DNA of 64,000 nt. Origin: Isoetes taiwanensis. Its lineage: Eukaryota > Streptophyta > Lycopodiopsida > Isoetales > Isoetaceae. The stretch lies in NCBI GenBank assembly GCA_021234155.1, contig JAJEKV010000019.1, positions 19,839,359-19,903,358 of the forward strand, read 5' to 3'. The notes beneath the pieces were generated by a model. That model was not told the DNA's origin and made no database searches. It worked only from the letters and a program-made list of their open reading frames with translations. Each line of letters begins with the position of its first letter. The first letter of the stretch is position 1. This document shows, piece by piece, positions 48,527 to 59,953 of this stretch. A program made the position numbers and the translations under genes.

Positions 48527-49749
48527 TAAGTTGGGAATCTGTATAGACGGAAACCTGTTCATCTCAGACTCCTTTTCATAAATCTAATATAATAAAAACG
48601 AAATCCAGTATTCTTGGGCTATAATAGGTTGTTGTGTACTTGACACCCTTTTTCATTTCTCTTTCTATTTTTTATTTTTCCATACCTTTTTCCATTCCTT
48701 TTTCCTCACCTTTTTTACATGCTCCTCATCCCTTTCATCTTCAAAGTTTTTCCGTGCCCTTCCCCTCTTCTTCTTTTCTAATTTCCTATCCCGTTTCCTC
48801 GTGCACCTTTTCCCTTCCCTTTTCCCCTCTCTGCCTCCTTTTTCGTTTTTCCTTTCCCTTTTTATTTTCCCATGTTCTTTTTTTTGTCTCTCCACCATTT
48901 TTCGCTTCCCTTTTCCTCCTTTCCTCACCCTTTCCTCTTTCCCTTTTTCTGTTGCCCTTTTTCCCTTCCTTTTCCTCCCTCCCCCTTTTCTTTTACCTTA
49001 TTTTTCCTTAAGGTAGCCTAATAATATCCAAAATGTTTTAAATCACTATTGTTCTAATATTTAATATCTAAGCTCAATAGTAAACATGTGCCTGGAGTAT
49101 CCATGCATTAGTAGGTATGTTTATATGGAGTTGATACCCTATAGCGTACAAATTTTTTGACTAATTAGTTTTGGCCATGTCTCTCCACGGAACCTCTCTT
49201 GTGTGTGTGTGTTCTTTTCTTTTTCTTTTTTTGTTTTCTTTTTTTTTTTTTAAGAGAAGGAGGAGGAGATTTTAAACATATCCTGGCAACACATAACATA
49301 TGTAGGGGTACGTGTATGTACGGATATGGTGTCTATATGGATAGGAGTGTGTTCGTTCCCAATAGAAGTGGCAATTCCATCAAATGCATAATCAACAAAC
49401 ATATATGTGATATTGGACAGAATGGCCATCATGGTGTAAACAAAGATCCACTCTATAAGGCTCTTTAAAAATTAGAGAATGGAATGATAAACATATGCAA
49501 ATGATTAGATTAGTATCTTTTCGGGGCAAAGTGAATTATGTCGTTTGAATGCAAAGTGTATGAAATTATAAGATTACACATTAGTGGTACTTAGTTGAAA
49601 ATATCCATCATGGTAGATAGATTTGTGAACGCCATTTTAGCTTTTAAGAAAAATGCTATTTTATCTACAGACAGAATGCCCTTTGTTATCTATCGAATGT
49701 TTAACTTCTGCTCTTTTGATGTTCTATTCTATTAACTAGCCCATTGTAT
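48527..49749. other. Low-complexity pyrimidine tract and spacer
   Basis: 48630-49010 is almost entirely C and T on the plus strand (repeated CCTTTTTCC, CTTTCC, TTCCCTTTT). It yields spurious long ORFs on both strands that I do not accept as genes. 49199-49250 is a (GT)n and poly-T run. No gene recognised. Confidence 0.6.
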
Positions 49750-49815
49750 GGGTCCCATGACCTATTGGTCTTCGTGGACGTTAAAAAAACTATTCTATTC
49801 TATTCTATTCTATTA
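49750..49815 (+). mobile_element. LINE 3'-end module with (ATTCT)n tail
   Basis: GGGTCCCAT, TTGGTCTTCGTGGACG and a short A run are followed by (TTCTA)n. This matches the last 45 bp of the LINE at 12098-12184 (GGGTCCCAT, TTGGTCTCCGTGGACG). It is either an extreme 5' truncation of that LINE or a SINE sharing its 3' end. Confidence 0.7.
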
Positions 49816-50254
49816 AGGACAATGGTCGTTAAAGGTGCATTTAAGCTTGTATATTTTATAGATTTATACTACTTGGGACTTCAAATGGTTTCAAAATAAA
49901 CTTGTTTGTACTTTTTAACGGGAATGCCAACAAATAATCTTTGAGATGTCAAATGACTTTGATGTCATCACAATTGTCGGGATTGTAATGAACATCATGA
50001 ACATTACATTGGTAACTACATTTATGCCAATTTATATAATTATATAATACTCAAAATGCAAGGAATGATCACTGCATTTATCAATGTCGATAGCCATCAT
50101 CCATCATATCTTGAATGAGCATCTAGAAAAGCAAGCTTGCCGAATGAATAAAAGAGGTAAATTATCTAAAAACAAAAAAAATGGAGGATTATGCTCAATA
50201 ACGTAATAGAAATACTTGTATTTTGATTGCAAGGAGATCACATGGAATTTGAGA

Positions 50255-51095
50255 TATTCTCATGAGTGTGTATCTCATGGTGTAGAGAGAAAGGTCTACC
50301 TATAATACCACCTACAACCTGTACAATGAAACTATGCAATCAAATTTAATATACAATTGCATGAGGCTTTCGATGCCACCTACAACCTGTACAATGAAAC
50401 TATGCAGTCAAATTGATTATACAATTACATGAGACTTTCGATGCATGAATATGCTATAAGGACAGAGGACACAATCTCTAATAGACTTGCCATGTTATTA
50501 TTTAATGTGGATGGCTATGATCAAGATTGGCCAGTGGTTGGCTATGTCTATGGCTATGTGCAAAGCAAGAAAAAAATGTTGGAAATAAGAATTAGAAAAT
50601 AGAAGGCGGCCTGAACACCACAACTAGATTTTTGAGCTCATCCCATGAAACTAAAAGACTGCTCATGTCTTGGCATTTCTATAAAAAAGAGATTAGAAGT
50701 GGAGTCTGAGATCTGTAGTTTTTCTTATCATCATATTCTATTCTATTCTCATGAGTGTGTGTCTCGCAGTGTAGAGAGAAATGTCTATAATACCACCTAC
50801 GACCTGTACAATTAAACCATGCAGTCAATTCTAGTATACAATTGCCTAAGGCTTTGGATGCATGAATATGCTCTAAGGACAGAAGACGCAATCTCTAAAG
50901 AACTTGCCAGATTGTTATTATTTAATGTGGGATGTCTAAGCAAGAGTACAATGCTGGAAAAAAGAATTACAAAATAGAAGGCAGCCTGAACAACGCAGCT
51001 AGATTTTTGGGCTAATCCCATGAAACTAAAAGACTGTTCATGTCTTGGGATTTTTATAAAAAAGGGATTAAAAGTGGACCTTGAGACTGTTCCAT
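50255..51095. repeat. Tandem duplication of about 450 bp with LINE-type tail at the junction
   Basis: The section 50255-50710 (TCATGAGTGTGT, CCACCTACAACCTGTACAAT, GCATGAATATGCT, CTAGATTTTTGAGC, CCCATGAAACTAAAAGACTG) is repeated at 50748-51095 with about 10% divergence. Unit 1 contains an inner duplication of about 80 bp. A (TTCTA)n stretch sits exactly between units at 50737-50750. No reading frame survives in both units. Confidence 0.75.
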
Positions 51096-51099
51096 TGAC

Positions 51100-53120
51100 A
51101 AAAGAAGAATCCCTATTTGTATTTGAGGAGCAGAGGAAACAAAGCAAAGATCTATTGGCATCACAACGAAGAAAATATTATTTTGTGACAATAACAATCA
51201 TAGGAGATAGGCACCCCATCCTCCATCTAGTTTGAATGAGTGCAATGAGTGACCAATAGCACAGACTTTGGTGCCAAGAGCAGAATCGAGAAGAGGAAAC
51301 AGTGGGTGTTTTCAGCCACAATAATTGCATAACAATGGTCAAATATTGTGATAAACTTACTCAGATGTCTGAGTGCCAAATGGTAAGGCTGAACTACTGC
51401 AAATGTTCAAGTTGTTTCAAAGTAGGAGTAGTACTTGCTCAGTAGCTGGGTGGCACTGCCTCCAAATGCTCAAATGCTGGAGCAAATGATACACCAAAGC
51501 TGGAGACAAAACAAAATAAAATTAGCCTTCTATACAACTTTATATCAAAAAGCTTACAAAGGATACCTTGAATAAGAAAAAAAAAAAACTGGAAATTTTA
51601 TACCATAGCCAAACTTCATGGACGGCTAGCTCCAAAGTGAGAAGCCTGCAAATAAAGAGCCTCGCCCTGATCAGAAGACCTTCAATAAGCCCATGTGGGC
51701 AACAGATGTTTGGCCTGATGCATCGACTCTAGAGCTCAGATTTGGGTTACAGGCCACATGTAACAAATAACCAAGCTAGAGATGCAGATCAAGACATATG
51801 ACATTTGCCTTATAGGATTCCATGACCTGCAGCAGGTTGTGTATAATGGGTATGGTGAGGCTATAATATTGTCACAACAATTATTATTACTATAATTATT
51901 ACTATGAAGATGACCTTGCACTTTTCAAGCATGTTTAGGAAGTGTAAATAATTGCCTTCTTATGTAGCATGTTCCAGGTTCTAATGGAGGACCAAAGCTT
52001 CCTCATCAAGATAACTATTTTTTGTGTAACAAACGCTAGTCTAGAAATAGACTTTCCAAGAAATTATACCTATCCAATCAGAACATTCAACCTGCAATGA
52101 GGTATCTAACCAGGCTACATGCACTTGTAAAACGGGGAACTCAGCTGTGATAATATGAAAAGTACGATGGTTGTTTTAATTTTAAGGGAAAGAACATCAC
52201 ATTTGGGGCAATCATAAATAGAGAAGAGTTACTCTTACCTCAGATGGCGAGTAATTTCTTGGAAGCGAAGCCCATTGTGCCAATTGCCTGTGCATCCAAT
52301 GAACCAATTGTTGAACCTAAATGGTTGGCACAGAGAATAGAGCCCATCTGCAACAACGAAGGGGACTTTCCTTTGCGGGATTATCTTGAATTAGAGCACA
52401 TTCTGATCAGAACGTCTGAAACACAGACCGCATCATTGATTATGAAGGAGCATAATATGTTGAAATAGAGTATGTTCTGATCAGAATGTCGGAAACACAG
52501 AATGCTTCATTGATTCTAAAGGAGCGTAATATGAAGAAGAATACCTCAGCGCATGCAAAGGCCTCTTCCCAGCAAAAGCTTAGATAACCTGCCAAGAGCT
52601 CTGCTAGGTTTGTTCTGCCATTCTCGGCATTCACCATATGCGCGCATCCGTAGACCTTCACTTGATTTTTTAGAAATGTTAGAAGCAATGCTGGCTTCAT
52701 GTTTTGTAATGTGTGCACTGTGCATTTGGTACATCTCAAATTTATCTTTGACTTTCCATAATCCATATCTTGCATCTGCCAGCTTATCTTACTATGTAGT
52801 CCCATAAAGAAAAATAATACCCATATCCTAGTTTCAAGTTCCACCCATCATCCAAGATAATCCAGCACGTTGGTTTTTTCCAAGGTCCATTCCACACATA
52901 CCTCTCACTCATACTATAACTGTATATTCTCAAGCAGCGGCTGGAAACCAGAAAGATGAACTAAACAAATGCCTCCCAACACAAGCTGGCAAACCATAGA
53001 CATTATTTAGAAAAATCCATATTTCTCTGCCATGTCATTGCATTCTGATGATTATTTTTTCAGAAAATTTTCCAATTCAATCCTAACTTATCATCTGTTT
53101 TGTACATTGCAGCAGTTTGA
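51100..53120. other. Region downstream of GRIM-19, no recognised gene
   Basis: It probably includes the GRIM-19 3' UTR near 52850-53120. A plus-strand frame 52244-52468 (MASNFLEAKPIVPIACASNE...) has no recognised domain. A 74-bp tandem duplication at 52391-52534 (LEHILIRTSETQTASLI / IEYVLIRMSETQNASLI when translated) shifts frame between units. A consensus minus-strand donor (CTGAG/GTAAGAG) lies at 52235-52246, so an unrecognised minus-strand exon is possible. Confidence 0.4.
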
Positions 53121-53733
53121 TTACCAATAGTCTCCAATTAGCTTGCCTGTCGCCGGAGGCATCCATCTGCCAGAATTGTACACATTTTCTCCAACCTTCC
53201 AGCCTGGGGCATGAGCCATGATCCTCGCTTCTTCTTCAAGTTGTTTTTGGTATTCCTTAACGAACCTAAGATAGATAACTAACAATCAGAATCACCTTGC
53301 CACTAAACGTGATAAAAAGTTAGTACTACCTCAAATCTTCCTCAGCTTGAAGAAAAGGCATTATAGCTTGTCGACCGGCAATCTTCTCAGCTTTCACAGC
53401 CCTGTAATTTAATTTATTCATATAAAATTTAGGAGTCTGCATATACCCGCAAAAAGCAACCACAGAATTTACCGATGATCATGTTGATTTTGCTTTGTAT
53501 TGCGATTATTGTTTCATTTACAACTATGGAGGATTCAGCATAGAGACAGAGAAACACACCTGCGATACTTGTTGCCCTGTCCAACCTGATAAAGCCCATA
53601 TGAAATAATGAGGGCAGCTCCAGTGAAGATGGCAACTGCACTGGGTCCAGTGTTAGAGGGGCATGTCTTGAAGGGGGGGCATGTCCTTGACACTGGCCAT
53701 GCCCTTCTGGCCTCGGATTAGAGTTTCCGTCAT
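53121..53733 (-). CDS. NDUFA13: GRIM-19/NDUFA13-like complex I subunit, exon 1 internally deleted
   Basis: This is a small membrane-anchored accessory subunit of mitochondrial NADH dehydrogenase (complex I), needed for assembly. Exons on the minus strand: 53733-53560, 53401-53330 and 53265-53121, with GT-AG junctions and consistent phases. Exon 1 opens [20 protein letters not shown] and later gives [20 protein letters not shown] and [10 protein letters not shown], the transmembrane helix. Exon 2 gives [23 protein letters not shown]. Exon 3 ends with [21 protein letters not shown]. Between LQDMP and NTGPS the conserved GGF/VRYARR segment is absent and the frame changes (a TAA results), which looks like a deletion of about 40 bp. 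The rest is highly conserved, so this is a recently broken copy or an assembly error. Splice sites show that it is genomic DNA, not a retrocopy. It lies between the two LTRs. Confidence 0.82.
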
Positions 53734-53868
53734 AGCTACAGCTGCTTGGAGCTTCCGGTGTTCGGATCGTTCGTCTTCCCTATATTGTTCGAAAGATTGG
53801 CAAATCGTAATCATAGGATAAAGTGATTAAACCTCAGCCATTGGATCTAGGGCGTGGTCCATTACTTG

Positions 53869-53958
53869 CACTAAAACATTATAATATAAGATTTTTCCTC
53901 AAACCCTTCTAAGCACTAAAACATTATAATATAAGATTTTTCCTCAAACCCTTCTAAG
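53869..53958. repeat. Perfect 45-bp tandem duplication
   Basis: Two identical 45-bp units, 53869-53913 and 53914-53958, run directly into the first hairpin unit of the right array. The unit contains TATATTATA-like AT sequence. A perfect copy implies a recent event, and it marks one edge of the gene-bearing block. Confidence 0.8.
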
Positions 53959-54444
53959 CATGCGCGAGGAGCGTGTTAGGTCCAGACCTAACTATGCCCT
54001 GTTGCATCCTTAAAGGTGTTGACCTCTTTTTGCTTTAAACTTATCCAATTTAAACAAATTAACATGCATTTCTAACTAATTTAAGCATTATAAGCAAGAT
54101 TCTATCATTACTTTTAGAATTTAAGTAAATTTGGATCAAATTTCGAGGTCACTTTTAGGGGACCCCTCTAAGTGTGCGCGAGGAGGGTGTTAGGTCATGA
54201 CCTAACTATGCCCTGGCGCACCCTTAGAGGTGTTGCTCCAAAAATGACTTTTACTTAATGTTTTTCTGTGTTTTAACATACAAATCTAGCTAATTCGAGC
54301 TTTTTAAGCGGGATTTCATCTTATATTTTACAATTTGGGGCTCCTAAGGCCGAGTTCTAGGGTTCATATGGGGTGACCCCTCTAAGAGTGCGCGAGAGAC
54401 CCATTAGGTATGGACCTAACATGCTCCTGGCGCACCCTTGGAGG
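53951..54444 (-). repeat. Leader hairpin array, right half (three units)
   Basis: Three inverted repeats at 53951-54015, 54165-54230 and 54379-54444, period 214 bp, with the same stem arms as the units at 47244 and 47448. They follow the primer-binding site by about 240 bp in the element's sense direction. They therefore lie in the 5' leader, where packaging or dimerisation structures are expected in LTR retroelements. Confidence 0.75.
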
Positions 54445-54686
54445 TGTCGGCCGAAAGTGCCTGAAATTTATTAGGCTCTCTTAGGTGCTTTTCTTCTATT
54501 TGTTCATCTTACTTATGTTCTCTAATTATCCTAATTCTAGATGATTACTAACTCTACCCCGGGAAGAAAAAATTTCCCACTACTCGAGGTTCGTGCTTGG
54601 GCTTTTATCTCCAAGACTGAATGTCTAGATTAGTTAGTTCCTATAGGATTACGGTCAGTGCTCAATCCTGGTCTGCCAAGATCGGA

Positions 54687-54698
54687 GCTCTGATACCA
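54687..54698 (-). other. Primer-binding site for initiator tRNA-Met
   Basis: On the minus strand TGGTATCAGAGC follows the CCGTCACA end of LTR_B after one base. This is the usual plant tRNA-iMet primer-binding sequence and shows that the element reads on the minus strand and that LTR_B acts as its 5' LTR. Confidence 0.85.
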
Positions 54699-54699
54699 T

Positions 54700-56177
54700 T
54701 GTGACGGCCCCAGCTCATATACGATGCCCTGATCGTATACAAACTGGAGATCATCCCTCAAACCAGCATCTGCTCGCTGACGTGAGGCCGTCCACCTAAC
54801 ATCGGGCTCTTGATGGTGGCCAAGAACCCGACGGGGAAGAATGGACGTGTCATTCATCCCGTCTCCCTCGGGATCGATCTAACTGCGGAAGCGTAAACAC
54901 ACATGAGCACATGACATAAACCAATAATAACATACCCACCTTGAAGGGTGGTCCACCATATCACAGTAGCTGCATCAACACATCAGTACATCAGCATAAC
55001 ATAGGGAAGTCCTACCCAGGCTCAGACTCATGGGGAAAGACTGACGGCTTGGGCTCCCAGATAGCAATGCAGACAGAATTCACGGCAAATGGATTTGGCT
55101 GGCATAGGAACATGGCCGTTGGGTAGTCCACTCCATCCGCCCCTCCTGTGCATACTTTCCAGATAGGCTGAAAAGTATTGGAGCCTGACTGTAGCCTGCC
55201 GGGTGAATAGCCAGAGGGGCTACTACTACTGAGTTGCATCTCCCCAGCCCCGATGAGGCAGGAGGAGATCACTCTCCTCCAGAAGGTTCATGCCAATCAC
55301 AGGCGAGCTAGAGAGCCACTGCTCGTATACGACTTGAACCCCTAGAAGATGACGCATCACCCAAGAGGTGTCGAGCCCATACCCTGCCCTCACGCAGTGC
55401 CAGGATATTAGGCCTAGCTCACAACGTTCCCCGGCCGTCGCTACGCACCAGAGGGATCAACTGTGATTAGACAAGCCCTCCCTTGTCAGCCGGTCTAGCT
55501 CCGCCACCCACAGCCAGGCGGGCTCTTATGCACAGGCCACATTAATTGGGAATTAATGGGCTAAAACTAGGATCATCCATCTACTTGGGCTCTAGGTCTC
55601 TACCCCCCTTCCCAATACACAAGATGTCAAACATCAACACAGAACTGAAATAATAGAATACATCTATTCTAATCTACCTAATCATACATGGTTAGGTTCC
55701 TTTGTTAGTGTTTATCATTCTTAGGCTGTAGGGGTCGCCTATAGCTAAGAATGGATACTAATCCTATGGAATGAGGGCTGAAAACTCGGATCTAACTATC
55801 GGATCAACCACTAACCCGCTTCTTGGCTGGCTCCCACTCCTCTGAAAGCGTCCATGCTGCTGGATTTCGAGACTGCTGGTCTTGGATCGAGCTGCAACCT
55901 AGGAATTCCGATTCCTCTGCTACTCTTCAGGCGAAATGGCGTCCAATGCTGCTCCAATCCGACCTATAGGGGCTGGAAACCGAAAGGGTTTCCCTTTTAG
56001 GGTTTATGCCCCTTTATCCCCACGAATTTTAGGGCTGGGCCCTTTTGGTCAATGGGCTATTGCCACATGGCAAAAGATATTATATTCACATGTGGCCTTA
56101 ACATGTGCAATATAATGGTTCACAAGGTCGTCGTGTACATGTCATCTGAGTCGACATGTACTAGTGACATGTCAGTA
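54700..56177 (-). mobile_element. LTR_B: 5' LTR of the minus-strand retrotransposon
   Basis: Homologous to LTR_A over its length and ending CCGTCACA next to the primer-binding site. The first part (35 bp or more, including the TGTGACG start) and the adjacent polypurine tract are deleted: the sequence jumps from GTCAGTA to GGTTCTCCCCACC. Upstream it continues into sequence homologous to the A-side internal region. LTR_B is thus also the 3' LTR of a further copy, giving an internal-LTR-internal-LTR tandem. Confidence 0.75.
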
Positions 56178-59100
56178 GGTTCTCCCCACCTTGGGATCTT
56201 CCTGTCCTGCAACCGACTTGATGCATGCAATTATTATTATAGTTATATAATTATTAGAATTACTCTAAGGTAATGTTTAAGACCTTACTGTACTATTTGA
56301 TTATCCAATTAACTTATCGCTTCATAACTTAATACAACATTTAAGTTTATCAAAGTTTATCAAGTTCATACAAAATTTACACTTCCAAGGTACTCTTCGT
56401 CCCTTGCAACACGTTATAACAAAATTTGTGTTGCAAGTCTTTGCACCTTGAAATCCTGCATTAATTTTACAATATCTATAATTACATACTTACTATCTCA
56501 CACAAAATTTAAGCGATTAGTTTAAATGGTAGAAATCGCAACTACTCTAGAACTCTTGCTGCGAGAGGATATCTTCGTACTTCCTCCACCAACTGTTGCA
56601 TGTGGGCTAGCATCTGTTAACATTTTTAAGTAAACATGACAGTCTTGGACGCCTGCACGATCCTGCTGGACTTCCCTTAATGCATGCGATTAACATAATT
56701 ACTCTAAGGTAATATTTATGAATTAACATTATCATAGTATCGGATACATTACTTTCGATCGGATACATTACTTTCGATCGTACAATTATATTTACTCTAG
56801 CTTTGCAATATTTAACAACTTTTAGGTCGCGATTATTTAAACAATAACCCTGATTTAGAGCTATTGTTACATAGACAAGGTTTTAATTATCATACACAAG
56901 AATTAGATGTGCTTCTTATTCTCTTCCTTGGGTCCTGCATTACCCTTGGAAGTATATCCCTAAGATGCACTTAAGTATATCTGAATTCTATTTTCTATTT
57001 ATATTTATATGACCCCAGGTTATATAGCTATCCTTGAAGGAATTGCATCCCGCGTAAGGGATTAATTAACATACTCCTCACATTACCGCTGTCCTATTTC
57101 CTATGATACATATATGTACAACAAATTTAAGTGTGGTTATTAGGATTCATATTTAACTGGTCAATAAGACACATTAAAGCTTATTATGCATGGGCACCCT
57201 TACTTCCATACAGACGATCCACCCATTGAGCCGGGCGTGGAGTAATTTGGAGGTGACTTGGTCACAGACGTTCTATAGTTTTGCTCCACTTCATTGGTGT
57301 AGCAGCTACCATGCCGGGCCTCGCACGCTGAAGGCCTCCCTGAGCACTAGCGGTCTATCTATCTACGCTTCTATTCGCTTCGCCATTGCCGAGTGAACTC
57401 TATTCTACTAGTCGTCAATCTTGATGCAAGTATCGCTCAATCATAAGATTGAGCTCCTCCCCACTTCAAAAAGAAAATGGTCCTCAAGACTCTTCAATCC
57501 ACGCTGTACACAACGCCATATCTATTCTTCCCCTTAAGAGGTTATACTTCTTACTTAGCATTAATCACTAGCCTTAGACGTACATATATAACTATCTAAG
57601 ATAATGCACATATTATGCTATCATTTATTTCCAATATAGTTATGGGTTACCTACTTAGTTAGAACAATTCTAAACCACAAGGTTTTGTCATGACGACACC
57701 TTTGTCTCCAAAAGACTATTTGATTACTATAATTCCATTTTAGGATGTACCTTTATATGTATTATCTTTTATATTCTAGAGATTCCCTTTCTTAAGCTAT
57801 TTAAACTCTTGAATATTCCTACTAATCAATTGATGCCATCGCAATGTTGGCCTGACTTTGTTAGATTGCTTCTTTCTTTCTGCTGATTACTTTGGTGCTA
57901 GATTTATACATGGTCAACAATTATCCTTAGTAATGTGATTCCTTCTTAGCTTAGGTGATCAATCCCCACCAAGTGGTTTCAATATGTTGGACGCCTCATA
58001 ACAATCGTGGTATAATTATAGTTACTCATATGCATTTCTTCTCTAACTCGACGCTTTAGCTCAATATCGGGGCAATCCTTTCAAATGAGAATATCCGAAA
58101 TGCCTTCTTAACCTGTAATATATGGATGTTACCGTCTACATTTCATCTCTACTAGGCCCCATGGCCGATCCTTGAGCTTGTTAGAAGCTTATCCACTCAA
58201 GGTTCGCTTGAAGTAGCAAGGTGACGCTCTTCGAAGTCACATACTTCAAATTTTGATCAAGTGGCTCCTCTTTATGTAGAGAAGGACTTTGTTCGCTAGA
58301 AGCCTCCTCATTGCCGTGGCTTTGATGGTGTAGTTGATCACTCTTTGAATCCTCCATTTTCAAAAGCCCTCAAGGTGGCTTGAAAAAAAAATCTTTCATC
58401 TTGAACTCTTTGTCTTGGCAAACAAAGGACGCATCAGATCCTGATATTGTTTCTTTCGACTCATCGACGCCTCATTAATGTCGAGTCCTCTCATGTCTCA
58501 AGAGTGTTGAGGATGTTGGCTGCTTCACCTCGCGAATTGCCCGACATCTTTTCCTTTGATTTGTTACGTTTATGGAGGGAGGGGAATAACAAGGGAACTA
58601 TATATATGCAAAGCATATAGCTTTATATAATTGGCTAAATTACTACTAGAGCTATTAAGTCCCCCTTATGCTTCCTTCGAAGTTGCACACACCTACCCTT
58701 GGTAAATGTCATCACCTGTTCCTCCCGTGCAATGGTGTTGACGATCTATATCCTCCTATTTGTAATAACCGTGCATTCCTGAAAGTGACTTGTTGATATA
58801 CTTGGGCCGTCCGATGTTTGTTGGCTATTGCACAACACGCTTTGCATCACATTCTAACTAAAGGTGTGCTGGTCGTTGATGCTTCTCACATTCTCAGTCT
58901 CCGCTTCCCCGACATCCCCGTTTCTCAAGCGTAATTGTTCCCCTTCATGATATCACTTGAAGCTATTTGGAGGCGCCTCTTGAGGTCAAAAGCGATTTCT
59001 TTGGCTATACTCCTCCTCGAGTTGTTCTCTCGGCAGCTTGTTCTTTGAATCGCCCATCCTTGGGTTCACTGCCGTGGCGTAGTCCACAAGGTGTTATCGC

Positions 59101-59452
59101 TCGCCACCCACTGTTCTTCCCTCCATCGCTTCCAATCTTCCTTTGTTTGATCCCCCGGTCACATGGTTTTGACATTGTCACGCTCGCCATATGTCAGTCT
59201 TCACTTTGAGGTACCTCCGTGGTTTTGATTAAGTCTTTGATCCTCCCCGTTCTAGGAGCTCGTTGATGCCGGGGTCGCTCTCCTTCAGACTTCTGTTTCC
59301 TTCCATTTTGATCTTAGGCTGCGTTGTGCTTCCTTTGCTTCCTCATTTGGTAGTCGGCGGAAGGAGCTTCCCGATCTAAGCTTAAACTGTAAAACATGAC
59401 TTTAAACTTCATGTTTTCCACTATATCTCGGAGCACCCGATATACAATAGAC
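56178..59452 (-). mobile_element. Internal region of a second, tandem copy (B)
   Basis: Homologous to about 42450-45812 with numerous small deletions and C-to-T/G-to-A type differences. The short gag-like phrase EPKDGRFKEQ is still readable near 59050. Homology stops at 59447-59452 (TAGAC), where another retroelement is inserted; the missing remainder would lie beyond the window. Confidence 0.7.
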
Positions 59453-59942
59453 TGGCCATGAACTCTACTCAAACAAGGAAAATACGCGGGAAAATACGCG
59501 CAGGCAGTTTGTTAACTAAATATGAATGTGAATCAAGAATACAATAGCCCGGAAGGCGCGGTGAATATCAGACGATGCCTAGAAGGCCTAAGACCGGCGC
59601 TTGAACTGAATGGTTTGACAAGAAGGAGGTGCCTCCTTATATATCTAGACCAATCTGGCCGATCAAGGCCACTCCAATGGATGAGATCGCCATGTCACAA
59701 GATGCATTTAGGTTCTAGAATATTCTAGAACCTTTCCCCGAGATATCCCACATATGAGGGAAAGACGGAAGGAATATCTTCAACAACTATTGTGAAGACT
59801 TGGTGACTTCCAGAACCTGAAGGTTGCGAAATTAAACCTTGTCTTGTGCAACTACTCCTTTGCATCCTGCGGTGACGCACTCATCTTTGTACATAGAAGT
59901 ATAATGTTCAGATGATACTTAATAAATTGCATGGTCGCTACA
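59453..59942 (-). mobile_element. 3' LTR of a Ty3/gypsy element, with heat-shock element
   Basis: A 490-bp LTR starting TGTAGCGACC and ending CATGGCCA on the minus strand. It is preceded by the polypurine tract AGGAGGGATGG (59953-59943). Its end abuts TAGAC (59448-59452), the likely 5-bp target site in copy B, intact in copy A. In U3, 59713-59730 holds four alternating TTC/GAA modules with two-base spacers, a perfect heat-shock element. It lies about 70 bp upstream of the TATA box TATATAAGG (59643-59635). Confidence 0.75.
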
Positions 59943-59953
59943 CCATCCCTCCT

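Noticed and set aside
48634-49016. ORFs of 125 and 87 codons on opposite strands
   Set aside because: They arise from a nearly pure pyrimidine tract; composition is low-complexity and there are no motifs.
53121-53733. GRIM-19 as a processed retrocopy inside the LTR element
   Set aside because: Two spliceosomal introns with correct phases are present.
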